From assembly GCA_036571765.1 (NCBI GenBank), contig BROE01000022.1:11180282-11244281 (forward strand): 64,000 bases of DNA. Reading direction: 5' to 3'. This DNA comes from Plecoglossus altivelis (taxonomy: Eukaryota > Chordata > Actinopteri > Osmeriformes > Plecoglossidae). This document shows, one piece after another, positions 12,775-25,512 of the stretch (the first letter of the stretch is position 1; each line of letters begins with the position of its first letter). A program made the translations under genes and the position numbers. The notes under the pieces were generated by a model. It saw nothing but the letters and a program-made list of their open reading frames with translations. It did not search any database and was not told where the DNA came from.

Positions 12775-14690
12775 TGTGTCCGATCTGAGGATTTCCCAGT
12801 GGCTGGAGGATTCCCTGTCCAGGAAGTTGACTTCATTACAGCATCAGTGGGTCCTTCTCCCACACTCCAAGGGCCCTCAGGTAGGGGAGGGGGTCACAGC
12901 ATTGCTTCTCGCTCCATCCTGGAAGTTCTGTGTCTCTCTGACCTCTCCACGGTCTCTCAGCATCTTTATTTGAATTCCAAACGGTCGCCGTTGCTCACCG
13001 TATACAGATCTCTGCCGTTGTCCTCTGCCGCCCCCCAGGTTCTGCTCCACACTTTGTTCTTGATGAACTGGACATCGCTCCTCAAAGACACACCTGTGAC
13101 TCCAACCTGAAGTTAGACCCCGGTGTTGGTGTCATTTGACTTTTTCCAGTTATTTATCTTTTCTCTCACTGGAGCTTGTCTTTCACGAGAAGCTGCACTT
13201 GATCTCCTGGTGACCCACCTCAGTGAGGCAGACCACTCCTTTGCGTCTTTCAGATTCTATCTCTCTCTTTGCGGTAACACCCCAAATGACCCTCACGCTC
13301 TCATCCACATAGGGAACATCTCTGTACCCCCCACCTACCCACCCACACCCACCCGCCTCTTTCTTTACCATACATGTTAACACTACATTATCCATCTTCA
13401 ACTCTTGCCCCCCCAACCCCACCACCACCACCACTTTCGCTCAGACGGAGGTGGGCAAAGTGTTGCATAGAGCATGTGGAGAAACTCCTAAACCGCTGGC
13501 AACAGCGGCAACATTGCCAACATCTCAGTTCTACCAGTCAAAAATCAACTCTTGCATCTCTAACCCTTTCAAGCTCTTGTCCACCTTCTCTGTCTACCTC
13601 TTCATCCCTTGGTGATTACCTTTTCACGGGCTCGTACGCGAGACTCCTTCACCCCTCCAGCATGATCCTCCACCACCGACCGAAGTAAGCTCATCTCTTT
13701 CGAAAAACACTTGACAACTCTGAGGGTTGAAGTGGAACGACCGGCCTCCCGCTAACCCCCATCCTGTCCTCTGCATCCCATCCCCATCCCCTCCACTCTT
13801 CCCCAGGCTGGATCTGGTGAGATCCTCCCTTAACTATCCTCACTCAACACCTTCTTAACCTCTGCCGATGACCCCTCAGCCATCAAAATGTCTTAACTCA
13901 TCTCCCTGCTCAAGAAACAAACCCTGGACCTGCAGACAGTATCTACTGAAATCTTTTTTTTCCAAAACTCTGGAAAGTTTTGCTTTCAATCATCAACCCC
14001 TCTTCCTAATCAGGAATAACCTGCTAGATACTCACCAATCTGGCTTCAAAGCCAGACAGAGGAAGCGCTGCTGGTGGTGACAGAGGCCCTGAACACAGCT
14101 AGAGCCTCCAACATTTAATCCACGCTGATTCAATCCAACCTGTCTGCAGCCTTTGATTATTTATTTGACATCATGAATGACACTCTGGGTGTATGATTCA
14201 GAGAAAGTATGATGCTTAGCAACAAGAACCTAATCTTTTGCTTCACTGTATAGATGTTTCACGTTCTGGGCTTGTTTTGACAGACAGTGTCATAAACTTT
14301 TTTTTTTACCAGTCGTAAGTGCATCTGAGCCAGAGCCATCATTACATTAAAGAACCAGGAAGTTGCTCCTGACACAATAGAACAATGCAGACCTGCCAGT
14401 ATTCTCTATGCGGCAACCAGAGTATTTCTTTGTTTCTGACAGTACTGAACCCGTACTGAACCCGTACAGTACTGAACCCTGTGTGCGGAAACGCACCTGG
14501 GTTGCCACAGAACTCTCATGTCTAGATTACTGTAACTTCCTTCTGGCAAAGGCCCTCTGCAGATCATTCAGGATGCCTCCCCCTTCCTGATCGTCAAGCT
14601 CCCCAAAGTGTTCAAACACAATTCCCCTGCTGGAGATGCAGAACCAGTCCCACCCAGATTTGCCTTTGAAGCGTCAGATTAGATTAGATG
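12775..14690 (+). mobile_element. Decayed L2/CR1-like LINE (endonuclease and reverse transcriptase remnants)
   Basis: Conceptual translation in shifting frames follows a fish L2-type LINE in order. Residues like SHTPRATGRGGG and WKF at 12860-12935 and a FLDELD-like stretch near 13060 belong to the apurinic endonuclease. LVTHLSEADHSF and NTPNDPHALIH are at 13215-13310. SKTLESFAFN...NNLLDTHQSGFKA, in the reverse transcriptase, starts at 13958, followed by VTEALNTARASN and LSAAFD-like sequence to about 14160. LSCLDYCNFLLAKA near 14515 is the C-terminal part. The catalytic YADD block should lie between 14180 and 14480 and is missing or replaced. Many frameshifts (for instance at the T run near 13950) and stop codons show it is dead. 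It lies in sense orientation in intron 1. Confidence 0.85.
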
Positions 14691-16015
14691 CTCTGGCGAC
14701 AGTGTACGGCATACCTGGGTTTGAGAGCTACTGGCAGAGAAGTGAATCTTTGGGTTCTGGCTATCAGCAGAGCTAGGGCAAAAGCCAAAGCAAAGGCTCT
14801 CTGATGATAGGTGTAAGGATATTGACTAGCTTGTTGGCACCAATGATGTTAGCTGAGGCAGTAAGAGGCCAGTAGGGGTGATATGGCAAGATACGAGCAA
14901 GTGACTTTGCTTGAAAGATGAGTCAGCATGGAGCAATAGCAAGCTTCCACCCCTAGGTCCTCGTCTTGATGCAAAGGCCCCAATGGATCTCGGTGGTATT
15001 GCATTTCAGTTTTTGCACTCTGTTCGTTTCTGCCATTTTTATTAAAACTAATTGGTCCAGCAAAAAGTTCTTCTATGAAAAACCTATTATTTTGAGCAAG
15101 GTTCGAGCACAGGATTTTTTTTTTTTTCTGGAAAGGTAGTTTTGAATTTTTTGACTGGAGTCAAACAAATCAGAAAATTGGGAAAGTAGCACCCTAATTT
15201 CTTGCTTACATCAAAGACCTGTTGTAAAGCCAGGAGCAATGTCAGCCAGTCTATCCACCACTCAGCACTTGCCATATAAACTAATGGTACGCCATCTTTA
15301 AACAGCTTTGATCTACTTAATGTACTTTGGTCCTAAAAAACAAATGCATGAGTAATAGTCTGTGTCCTATTCATGTTGAGGAGGTGCGATATAGCAGGGG
15401 GTGATGACTTAACCACTGGTTGGCTCAGTGTTATGCAGAGAAAGGCTTTGTAGATAGCTGGTCTTGTTTCTGGGCCATACCTGGCTTGTTGAAGTGACAG
15501 GCGCTGTGGTGAAGAGCTCGGTCCTTTTTTGAGAAGGAACTATCCCTGCATCTCAGTACCTACGCTACACACTGTTTCATATGCTAGTCAAAGATTTAGG
15601 ATGTCCCAACCCGCGCAATGGCAAATACCTTATGCCCAAAAGTACCAGGACGTCATATTGCTATCAGTCGTATTCAGCTTGCAAGCTACTCGCAACAATT
15701 CTGATATGCAGCCCTCTGCATAGCAGGAGACACGTCACAGAAACGGAACTGCACATATTACAAAGTGACGATAGTAAAAAACACTGGTGGCTCTCCAACG
15801 GTCATATTGTCAACAGAATTTTGATACAAACCATGACAGATAGTTAGTTTCCAGCAGGCCTGACTTTCACTTGAACAACCTGAACTACAGACTCTAGCAG
15901 AGCCTAATATGGCTGTTGCTGATTATTCGGGCCATGCTTCTTCAGCTTGCAATGCATTTGGTGTGATTATGGTTGTGGGTGTGGTTTTTCCCATTGAGAT
16001 GGTGCTCCGATTCCC
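14690..16015. other. Intronic stretch without recognisable features
   Basis: Mostly unique sequence with a T run at 15115-15128. The short open frames do not resemble any family I know. It may contain more decayed transposon sequence, but no terminal repeats are evident. Confidence 0.6.
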
Positions 16016-16020
16016 AATGG

Positions 16021-16922
16021 AGCAGGGTGCTGGGATAAGGTGTGGAAGTGCAGGGTGCAGGGTTTGGGTGTGGAGGAGCATAGTTAGGGTGTGGAGGTGC
16101 AGGGTGCTGGGTTAGAGTGTGGACGTGCAGGGTTAAGGTGTGGAGGAGCAGGGTGCTGGGTTAGGGTGTGGAGGAGCATGGTTAGGGTGTGGAGGTGCAG
16201 GGTGCTGGGTTAGAGTGTGGAGGTGCAGGGTGCAGGGTTATGGTGTGGAGGAGCAGGGTTAGGGTGTGGAGGAGCATGGTTAGGGTGTGGAAGTGCAGGG
16301 TGCTGGGTTAGGGTGTGGAGGTGCAGGGTGCTGGGTTAGAGTGTGGAGGTGCAGGGTGCTGGGTTAGAGTGTGGAGGTGCAGGGTAAGGGTGTGGAGGAG
16401 CAGGGTGCAGGGTTAGGGTGTGGAGGAGCATGGTTAGGGTGTGGAGGTGCAGGGTGCTGGGTTAGAGTGTGGAGGTGCAATGTGCAGGGTTATGGTGTGG
16501 AGGTGCAGGGTGCTGGGTTAGAGTGTGGAGGTGCAGGGTAAGGGTGTGGAGGAGCAGGGTGCAGGGTTAGGGTGTGAAAGTGAAGGGTGCCGGGTTAGGG
16601 TTTGGAGGTGCAAGGTGCTGGGTTAGGGTGTGGAGGAGCAGGGTTAGGGTGCGGAGGTGCAGGGTGCTGGGTTAGGGTGTGGAGGTGCAGGGTTATGGTG
16701 TGGAGGTGCAGGGTAAGGGTGTGGAGGTGCAGAGTTAGGGTGTGGAGGAGCAGAATTAGGGTATGGAGGTGCAGGGTGCTGGGTTAGGGTGTGGAGGTGC
16801 AGGGTAAGGGTGTGGAGGAGCAGGGTTAGGGTGTGGAGGTGCAGGGTGCTGGGTTAGGGTTTGGAGGTGCAGGGTAAGGGTGTGGAGGTGCAGGGTTAGG
16901 GTGTGGAGGAGCAGGGTGCTGG
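16021..16922. repeat. Compound minisatellite rich in TTAGGG (units of about 18, 21 and 27 bp)
   Basis: About 0.9 kb built from GGGTTAGGGTGTGGAGG cores joined to TGCA or AGCA, often with a GGGTGCTG insertion. This gives unit lengths of roughly 18, 21 and 27 bp in an irregular higher-order pattern. Most units contain the vertebrate telomere hexamer TTAGGG, and the strand is strongly G-rich. All common unit lengths are multiples of three, which produces spurious open frames on both strands. Confidence 0.95.
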
Positions 16923-16974
16923 GATGACGAGCAAAGGCGATCATGCCAGTGAAGCAGGGTGTATGCTGGTTCTA

Positions 16975-17170
16975 AATGTCTGCCTCTGTTTCATAAATCC
17001 CCAGGAGTGACACGCACAGAGAGACGGCCTGATTTGCATAATGGAATAGAACAGACTCATTGGGGATTGTGACTGCAGATTTATGCTCCAAATTTTCAAT
17101 TTCATAAAACATATTGTCGTGGCTGAGCGAGCCGGGGGCCCAAAGCACAGACACTGCTCCGCCACAGAGA
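16975..17170. promoter_or_regulatory. Candidate conserved noncoding element with octamer motif
   Basis: Unique sequence immediately after the minisatellite. It contains a perfect octamer ATTTGCAT at 17032-17039 (the POU-factor site) and AT-rich flanks such as TTTTCAATTTCATAAAAC. No coding potential is convincing. Conservation is untested. Confidence 0.25.
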
Positions 17171-17199
17171 ATCCATCACACTTAGGCCCAGGTTTATTT

Positions 17200-20100
17200 G
17201 TGAGTTAGTATGGAGGAATGGATAAGAGGATAGGCGGGAGGCTGGGGGAGGGGAGCACGTGGTGGACAGAGAGGGAGGAGGGGGAAGGCGGAAAGAGCGA
17301 CGTGCTAGCTAATAAGTAAGTGTACAAATTTGAGCAGAGGAATGCACTTGAAGAGAGCTGGCAGCAGGTTCGGCTACAAAGCTGCGACGGGAGAGATGTT
17401 GGAGATGTCAGGTAAAGTGCCAAATATACACTGTCTGAATGGGGGCTGAATCCACCAGAAGTAGTTAGCGTGATGTGCCGAGTACAGATGGATACACGCA
17501 CCACTAAGTATACTCCAGAGAGGCAAAAGACAGAACATCAAACTGTTACAATGCTGGGATGGACTTGCGGGTTATTTACCAACGAGATTCTCTTGCCTTG
17601 ATAGCAGAGGAGTTTCGAAGGATATTCAGTGCACTAGCTTAGCTGTTGATCCACAGTGGATCGATACAGTGTTGAAGGAGAGCCAGGACATGATCTATAC
17701 AGTTCTCCAACTCAGCTGGAACACAGCATCATGGTTGCTGGGTGTACATTTCACATACACATATTCATCCCATAATGTATTTGATTTGTTGTGCGTGAAG
17801 GAATGGGCAGGATATGGGGAAAGAAGATGCAAACTAGCCATGTTTATGCACATGCAGTGCTGCTTCTTCAAATTCCTCATGATCCTAGATTAGGGTCTCC
17901 AGCTGGCTTCAACAAAGAATAGCTTTTCCCATCCCTCTTTTAAGAGGTAGTTACCAAGAGTGTTACAGCTGCTTAATAAGCCCGAAGCCAGGAGTTAGCA
18001 TCTGATGGCAGTGTGGTGCAGTGAGGGGCTGGAGCACAGAGTGAGGACAGACGACAGGGCCCTACAGGCCCTCCTGCTAGCTACAATAGGAGCAGCAGAG
18101 TGGAAAATATATGGATTATGGAGAGAAGAGTCTGACACTGGGGAGCACTCACCCCAGCCCCCCCCCCGCCCCCACCCACCCCCCCACACACACACACACG
18201 CACGCACCCAGAAACGCACGCACACACCGTCTAACACGGTCACGCACGATTGTACCCTTCGCATCCCGCCTCTATGTCGCTGAACAAGTTTCCCTGGTAA
18301 CATACATGACCGCCTCCCACCCCAACACTGTGTGCACACGGATGTGCAACAATACATGAGCACACGGTCATGAAACACCGACAAGCCCTGAGGTGCAGGC
18401 TTTGCAGACCACTACTGCTCCCATTGTATATGGAAATCGCAGTGCTGTGTGATTATATAATACAGAGAGAACCAACATGCTCTACTAGATTACACAAACA
18501 TGCAAAGTTCATATATTATAGAAATGGGGAAAAAACACCCTCGCCAGTGGCTTATCTGTTTAATTGGACTCCAGGCCTGGAGGTAACCTTACATACAGTT
18601 ACTGACACTGGCAAACAGCTAATTGATACATCTGTAAACAAGGCAGTCATTATAGCTGGTGAAATATTCACATGCTACAGTTGTTGCCTAAAGGAGTCCT
18701 GCTGTTGCGACAAAAGTCCATAATCAAGGAAGTGCGCTGACATTTCATAATCGGGAGACCGCGATGGTGACACAGTGGGTGTGTCTAAGGGGGAGCGATG
18801 GATGGAGATAAAGAACGGGTGTTGGTGTTTCTGCAGGCTACATTATGTTTTTGCATGACTTCCATGTCATGTATATGTCCGAATAACTCAATCTATTTGG
18901 TGTTTTTGAATCCTGTCTGTGTGTGGTGTGCGTCTGCATGCTTTGATGCTGTTGTGTGTATACTGTATGTGTGCATTTGTGTGTGTAATATCTGTTTTAG
19001 TGTGAACCCGGCATTGTGGAGCCCTAGCTGCATACTAACCCATTCATTAAGACTTAAATGAGAACATCAGAATCTAACTGCAATCTTGTACACAGCACTC
19101 CTGAGAGAGCAAGAGAGAGAGAGAGAGCGACAGAGACAATGGGTAGTGGAGACCAACAGATATGGGGGAGAGAGACACAGAGAGAGAGAAACCAAGGAGA
19201 AGGCTCCAATGTCTCTCTGTCTCTTTCTCTCATGTCAGTTCTGTATTTTTCCCTTTCTTTAAGGGGCTGTGCACCAAAGTGCACCTCTCCGCCATGTTGA
19301 TGATGAGGTAACACTGAAGTACATTTGACACATTTCAAAACCAGACGTTTGCGCCTGCCCAAGGTCAGAGTTGAAACTATGAGACCATTGAGCCTGTAGG
19401 TTGTTGCCTACTCATGACAAGGTTGTGCGCAATCTATGAAAATAGCTGCATAACTGACGTGCACGGATCATGTAAACACCACCAAACACTTTTTTTTTCA
19501 TACCTGGTTTATCTGACTCTCTGGAAGGAAGAGAAGTGGGCCTTTGTAGACTCAGAACAGGAGTGGTGGAAGGACAAGGCCAGCATGCTTGAATACATTG
19601 GGCTAAGCTGTAAGTTTGTGTTTTTGGCATAATTGGAAGAAGGATGCCTGTGTGTGTAATGGCCCAGACAGCTAACCCTGTCTGAACCTGCCAGCCAGTT
19701 TATTCCAGTCTTTCACTTCCGACCTGGACCGCTTCCTGGCCCACTTTCTGTCTGTTCCTTTCTGTCTACAAGAGAGGCGAAGAGAAGGGAGGAGAGGAGA
19801 CAGAAAGATAGAGTGTGGTGAGGGGAGATAGAGGGTGGTGGGAGGAGGGATGAGATCGTCAAATCTCTTTTTTTTTTACCATGATGACTCTGCAGTGCAG
19901 ATAACCCACGACTGGACCCTGAAGCCAGCAGAGCACCCATTAAGAACATGGCTGCACTCCCCCAGGAAATCTGTTTAATCCTGGAAGAACACAGATGTCA
20001 CATTCCTGGAAGGAGGGGTTGTAATTCCCCCTCCTACTCCAAACTCAGCAGAACAGAACTGGGTTAGACACAAGCAGCAGAACTGGTGTGCGATGCCCTA
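17200..20100. other. Intronic stretch with minor simple repeats only
   Basis: Holds a C-run plus CA run (18157-18200), short GA runs (19105-19195), a T run (19490-19498) and otherwise unique sequence. No exon, RNA gene or transposon is recognisable. Confidence 0.6.
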
Positions 20101-20112
20101 GATACTCCCCCC

Positions 20113-20317
20113 TGTATGTGTGTGTTTGTGTGTGTCTGTCTGTGTGCGTCTGTCTGTCTGCATGTGTGTGTGTGTGTGTATGTGTCTGTCTGTGTGTTTG
20201 TGTGTGTGTGTTTGTCTGTCTGTGTGTGTGTCTGTCTGTGTGTCTGCATGTGTGTGTGTCTGTGTGTGTCTGTGTGTGTGTGCATTTGTGTCTGTATGTG
20301 TGTGTGTGTCTGCATGA
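20113..20317. repeat. Long imperfect TG/TCTG microsatellite
   Basis: About 200 bp of TG repeats with regular TCTG and TTTG interruptions. Three overlapping cysteine/valine-rich frames on + and Thr/His-rich frames on - are artefacts of it. Confidence 0.95.
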
Positions 20318-21553
20318 CAGGGTTGACAGGATAGAAAGAGGCTGGCTTCCTGTAACTAGGTAGTATAGGTACCAAATTTTCTCAATTTCCCTGCCACTTT
20401 TTTGTTTCCTAGTTTTGGATTCAGAATCGTTCCATGTCTCTGTCCCCGACTGTCCCTGTCTCTGTCGTTGTGTGACAGGATAACAGTGCTGAGCCATGAA
20501 TGTTTGCAAAGAAACGTCTCCATGTGTCTGTGCTTTTCTCGTCTATGTTTCAGCCCCAGTCTTTGCCCTGGCCCCTAATGCTGTTCTGACTCTGTCCCAA
20601 TCAGCCTACAACAGTGTCACAGAATCTAAAAAGGCTGTTCCAGGAATACGTTTGCAAGGAATATTCTCAGAAAAACCTTAAATCTGGGTTAGATGAGTAA
20701 CAGTGGCATCATCAGCTATGTGCTATCGCTACATCAGCTACAATCTCCCTGCCTGCTGTTATTCCAACACTCCATAAACTATTACATGCTTAGTCTATTA
20801 CATCGTAATAAATGTACAATGCATACACCCAAGAGATAGATATGGTAGACAGTACACATTGATGGGCTACACTGACACGCCGAATTGTGTTGCCATTCTA
20901 TCAGTAAGTAGCTAATAGGATCTCATGTGTTAGCATGATAGCTGCGGCTAGCTTGCAGCATCCAGCGTACAGAATCAATAATCTACCAAGGAAACAACAT
21001 ATCTCTGAGCTTGTTATCTGGGTGGCCTATTCAATGTGTCTGAGTTTGTATTTATTTGCACAGTTTCAGTGTCATAATCAAACAAACACACCCACCACAC
21101 AAACCCCTTTTCTTTTGGGTTTTCAGTCCTGCTACAATGATTCAACTTTGTAGTTTGAAAACAGTTGGCTCTGTGAATCTCACATGTCACAGATCGGTGT
21201 GTACCTGTTCCTGTCGTTCATTTGCGTCTACAGAATGTGCTCGATTACAGTTACAGGATAAGCCTCATTCACTTTGTCTGTGTCCTTTTCTCTTGATAAC
21301 GCTCTTGTCTCCACCCTCTCTTAATAACCTCTTCTGTATGTTCACTTATCTTTAGATAGGTAGTTCCCTATACAGCTCTCTCTCTCTACTACTCTCTCTA
21401 GTATACCTTTCATTCTTTTGTTTTTGCATAGGTGTTTTTTGGAACGCCTTGAGTAATGTTCTAGTCTTGGCGTCATTGGCAGCAGGAATTATGTACGTGT
21501 TCTGACCTCAGCTGCCTGCATTTACCTGTCTGACCTCTCCTTCTTCCAGAACC

Positions 21554-21561
21554 TTCTCTCT

Positions 21562-21617
<56 letters not shown>

Positions 21618-21618
21618 G
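21554..21618. repeat. (CT)n microsatellite
   Basis: A near-perfect CT run of about 65 bp. Confidence 0.95.
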
Positions 21619-22330
21619 TTTTTCTCTCAGTAGGTGTTTTTGTGTATTTCATCTCTGCTGTTCCATATGCACACCTGTCTGCCATGTAAATACTGTCTCC
21701 TTGTCTACTTTGGAGTAAGATCTGTACACATAATTGCCGCAGCTGCCTGTCGGCAAACAACTGGATCAGTCAGTCACGCTGGCAGGAAGGACGTTAACTA
21801 TCATCTTGAGGCATACTCTTCTTCTCCCTTTCCTCACTTGAGAAAAGAGCAATGCATCTCACCTTCGAATTTGGTTGAAAATGAAATGTTGTCTTTACGC
21901 ACACCCAAGTTCACGTGTGATTCCCCTCTGACGCTTTATATTAACGTTGGATAAAAGTTCTAGAATAAAATGTGGATGCATATTTGTTATTTTTGACTGT
22001 GTTGGCCATACGTGTACCAGATCAAGTCTAGATCATCTAAAATGTAGATGCGGACATATTTTAGATCAGAGGGAACCAAACGTGAGGGGCTGGTGTCCTA
22101 GGGGGAGTGTATGGTGGGAGGAGAAATAAGATGCTCTTATGCAAGCAGCAATCACTTCCCCTTATAAAGAGCTATGAATCATGACAGTCATGTCAACAGA
22201 CTGTTCTAGGAGGAGGTCCAAAGAGTGTTGGGTGTTTAGTTCAGAGCCGACAGTACATCAACACTGCCGCAGAGGAAAGGTTTTGGTGATGAGGTTGCTC
22301 CGCTATGTCCGTGGCCACCATTGTGACCTA

Positions 22331-22448
22331 GAGCAGCCTTTGCCAATCACAGTCCTTAGGATCCCCCTGCCCTGCATGCATGAACTGCTAGCATGCTAAA
22401 ACACGCAGCGCAGGGAGTCCCAAGGAACATGGTTGAGGGAGGCTGCCC
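22331..22448. mobile_element. Short hAT-like MITE with imperfect terminal inverted repeats
   Basis: The left arm at 22333-22370 (GCAGCCTTTGCCAATCACAG...) and the reverse complement of the right arm at 22411-22446 align over about 38 bp with scattered mismatches. Both end in a CCCTGC-type inner edge around a short core containing GCATGCATGAACTGC. Such palindromic elements with CCAA..CAGTCCTT...ATC ends are common non-autonomous hAT relatives in fish. No target duplication was resolved. Confidence 0.5.
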
Positions 22449-23055
22449 TGGAGAAAGGCCCTTCAACCCTGCACTGTCACAGCTGAGCAGTCTGAGTATT
22501 GGATTGTTGTTTTTTTGTCAAAATGCCCTACCAGAACTCTGGAGGCAAATACATCTGTAATACGTCTGTAATCTGGTTGCAAAGCTGTGTAGTTTGCCAC
22601 TGTTAATCAGGACCTATCCTAAGTCAAAGTAAATATTTTAGAATCAAACAAGATATGAGAGGGTAGTTCACGTACACACACATGTACATACACATCCATT
22701 TGTAAGACAAAGGACTGCATGTTGAAGTTTACAGGCCAACTAAAACCAGGAGCTTGATTACTAATCATTCCCCTTTAAGAACTTCAGTGAGGGGGCCTCT
22801 GGCTGGGCAGGTCACAGGTTCAGACACAACAAGCCCTAGCGACATGCAGCTGTAGGTCATTAACAATCACACAGTGAGCTGAAAATGGGTTTTCTCGGCC
22901 GCTGTCCCATGTGTGTGTTTTTGTAACCTGCGTGTGTGTGTGTGTATCTCAGCGTGTGAGTCTCAAGGTGAGTGTGTGTGCAGATGTCTCTGCTAGCAAC
23001 CTTGTGCCAGCACTCTTCCTGGCCATTTTTCACACAATTGCTGCAGTACTGACTG

Positions 23056-23057
23056 CA

Positions 23058-23088
<31 letters not shown>

Positions 23089-23122
23089 GAAGGAAGAGAG
23101 AAAGAGAGAGGGAGAGAGAGAG
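23056..23122. repeat. (GA)n microsatellite
   Basis: A GA run with GACAG and GGAAGGAAG interruptions. Confidence 0.93.
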
Positions 23123-24331
23123 TGATATACGATGTATATAGAGAGAGAAAACAGAGGAAGAGATACGTAAAGGCAGACAGTGTGAGAGACAAGAGAGGAA
23201 GGTAGAAAGAGTGACAGAGAAAGAAAGAAAAAAAACAGTCATAGTAGCCAAAAGAGAAAAGCGTGAGGATGAATATTCGGTCAGCAGAGCTAGAGATTTA
23301 AAAACATTTCAAATGTATATAGGACATAACCTTTTTCTGTCCTCTTTGTTGCTTTTACAGCAGTATTTATCCATCATAAACACACAGACACAAACAGAAA
23401 GACTCGCACCAGAACATTGTTGCCTATATCTGATACCTATAACAATGAAGGAGGGAGGTACAGCAACACTATCTCAGTGTACCTTCGGTAGGACAGGCCT
23501 GTGTGGTCCTCTACTGGAGGTGCGTAGATCAGATTGCAGTCTCCAGGTGTGTTGGCTTCTGACATCAAAATAAGGGATATGACAGATGTTGCCATGCAAC
23601 ATTTCTGAATGTTTCATTTTTTATAGACCAGGGTTCATAGATACAGTCTTAATAAGATAACCACTGCCCCATCACTGAGGTAAACAGATTAATTATTTCT
23701 GAAACCTGATAAACATCTCTGTCACATTCATCTGCATTGTGAGGGTCAACATGATAGTGGTATCTGTGAGTTACATCACATAACCTTGATTAATCTCACT
23801 AAATAAACACATGTTTACCATGGCATCATTGATGAATACAGTACACGTGTGTGTGCTTAGTCTTGACAGACAAAGCTTGTGTCTCTCTCTCTCTTCCCCT
23901 TCCCTGTCTCTGCCTCTCTCCGGATATTCTCGCTCTCTTACTCTATCTCTCTATCTCTCACTCGCTGTCAGTGTGTTTTTCTGTTTTGAAGTACAGTGAG
24001 CCAGTGGTCTGTGTGACTGACAGTAAACTTGCTGCACTTACTGTACAACGTGTGCGTGTGATTGGCAGCTTGATAGCTTTATTGAAATGGTTGGCCGGGG
24101 TTTGACACTGATCCGTTCAGGCCACAGAGAGAGTGGACCCACATACTAAAACACACACGCATGGAATTCCACAGGGACTGTCAGAGTAAACTTGGCCATG
24201 ACCCTGGCTCTGCAGCATGCATAGCAAAGACTATTCTACGTGTCTGGTCTGCACTCTTCCAGCCTACTGTACCTTTATTCTCCATTTCCTTCTTCCTTTC
24301 TTTGTCTATCGCTTTTGTTGTGATGCTGAAA

Positions 24332-24368
24332 GTTTCTTTCTTTCTTCCTTTCTTTCTTTCTTTCTTTT
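24332..24368. repeat. (TTTC)n microsatellite
   Basis: Tandem TTTC units with one TTCC interruption. Confidence 0.92.
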
Positions 24369-25351
24369 GCTCACTCTCTCTCCCTTCAACCATCCTCTCT
24401 TTACCTTTCTCTGTGTGATGTGCTCTGTGTGCGTCCTTTATTTAATAATCCTACTTGGTATAATGTGGCTCTAGCTGTGTGATAATGACATTAGCATGGC
24501 TTTAGAGTGCCAATTGAGCAGCTGTTATTAAAAGAGGTGAGACCACCTTGCGTGTGTGTCTGCGTGGGTCTGTTTGTTTCAAGCGAACGTGTAGCGCTGT
24601 GTGCATGTGCGAAGGCATCTGTGTTTACGTGCGGGAAAGTGCGAGTTGTCTTCCATTCCAATCAACATCAGCAGGTGGGGACTTGCACAAAGTATTTTTT
24701 ACAGTTGTTGCAAGAGACTCTCATGTTTCCTAACCCCTTAGATGTGGCGGTGAGATGGATGTCATTTACGGTAATACACCCTCTGGAGGCGTGTTCTGTT
24801 CCAGTCAGTGTTTCTGTCTCTGGTTACAGCGTACATCAGCCTAGCTCAACTATTGTTCTCCTAATTGTGTTTACAGCAGTGATACACTAACCACTTGCTA
24901 AACCGCATCTGAATCATCTCTTTCATGTGTATCTGGCCATTCTGTAAGAGGATGAGCCTCACTGTGTTCACTTGTAGCTGATGGGAGTCTGTCCATCGAT
25001 TTGTAAACTGGGACTGGGAACAGGTTTTGTATGTGACAGTATAGAATTGCTGTAATTTTCAGTGTTATGCAAATTGCTGTATTTAACAGGGTTCTGACTT
25101 TAAGTTAAACATAAAAGCAATACAAAAACATAAAGCTGGTCAGTTGTGGGCAAGGTATCTACCTGGGTTGGCAAGATTTGTGCTGTAACCTTGGTTTGTA
25201 TTTCTGCCTGATTGCCTCCATTGACTTTCTTACTGCGTGAGGTCATGCGTGTTTGCTACCGTGCGTTTGTTTGGTGATGTGAATCTGTGTGTGTCTGATT
25301 TTGATCTGTGTTGGTGTGTGTGGTTATTCGTTCTTTTATGCATGTCAGTGC

Positions 25352-25512
25352 GTGTGTGTAAACATGTGCGTGTGTGCGTAAGCGTGTGTTCGAAAGCGTG
25401 TGCGCAAGCGAGTGCATGTACGCATGTGAGTGTGAGCGTGTGTGTGTAAGCGTGCGCGTGTCAGCGAGTGTGTGTGAGCATGTGCGTAAGCGTGTGTGCG
25501 TAAGCATGTGTG
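25352..25512. repeat. Degenerate GTGTGCGTAAGC-type repeat
   Basis: Imperfect repeats of GTGTGTAAGCGTGTGCG-like units, alternating purine-pyrimidine throughout. Confidence 0.75.

Noticed and set aside
16602..16944. Possible repeat protein (GAGxGCGG / WRCRV repeats)
   Set aside because: It arises from minisatellite units whose lengths are multiples of three; both strands are equally open.
20045..20509. Thr/His-rich minus-strand frame of 154 codons and Cys/Val-rich plus-strand frames
   Set aside because: All come from the TG/TCTG microsatellite.
22790..22870. Possible second tRNA-like element (GGTTCAGACAC)
   Set aside because: Only a partial B box is present, without an upstream A box.
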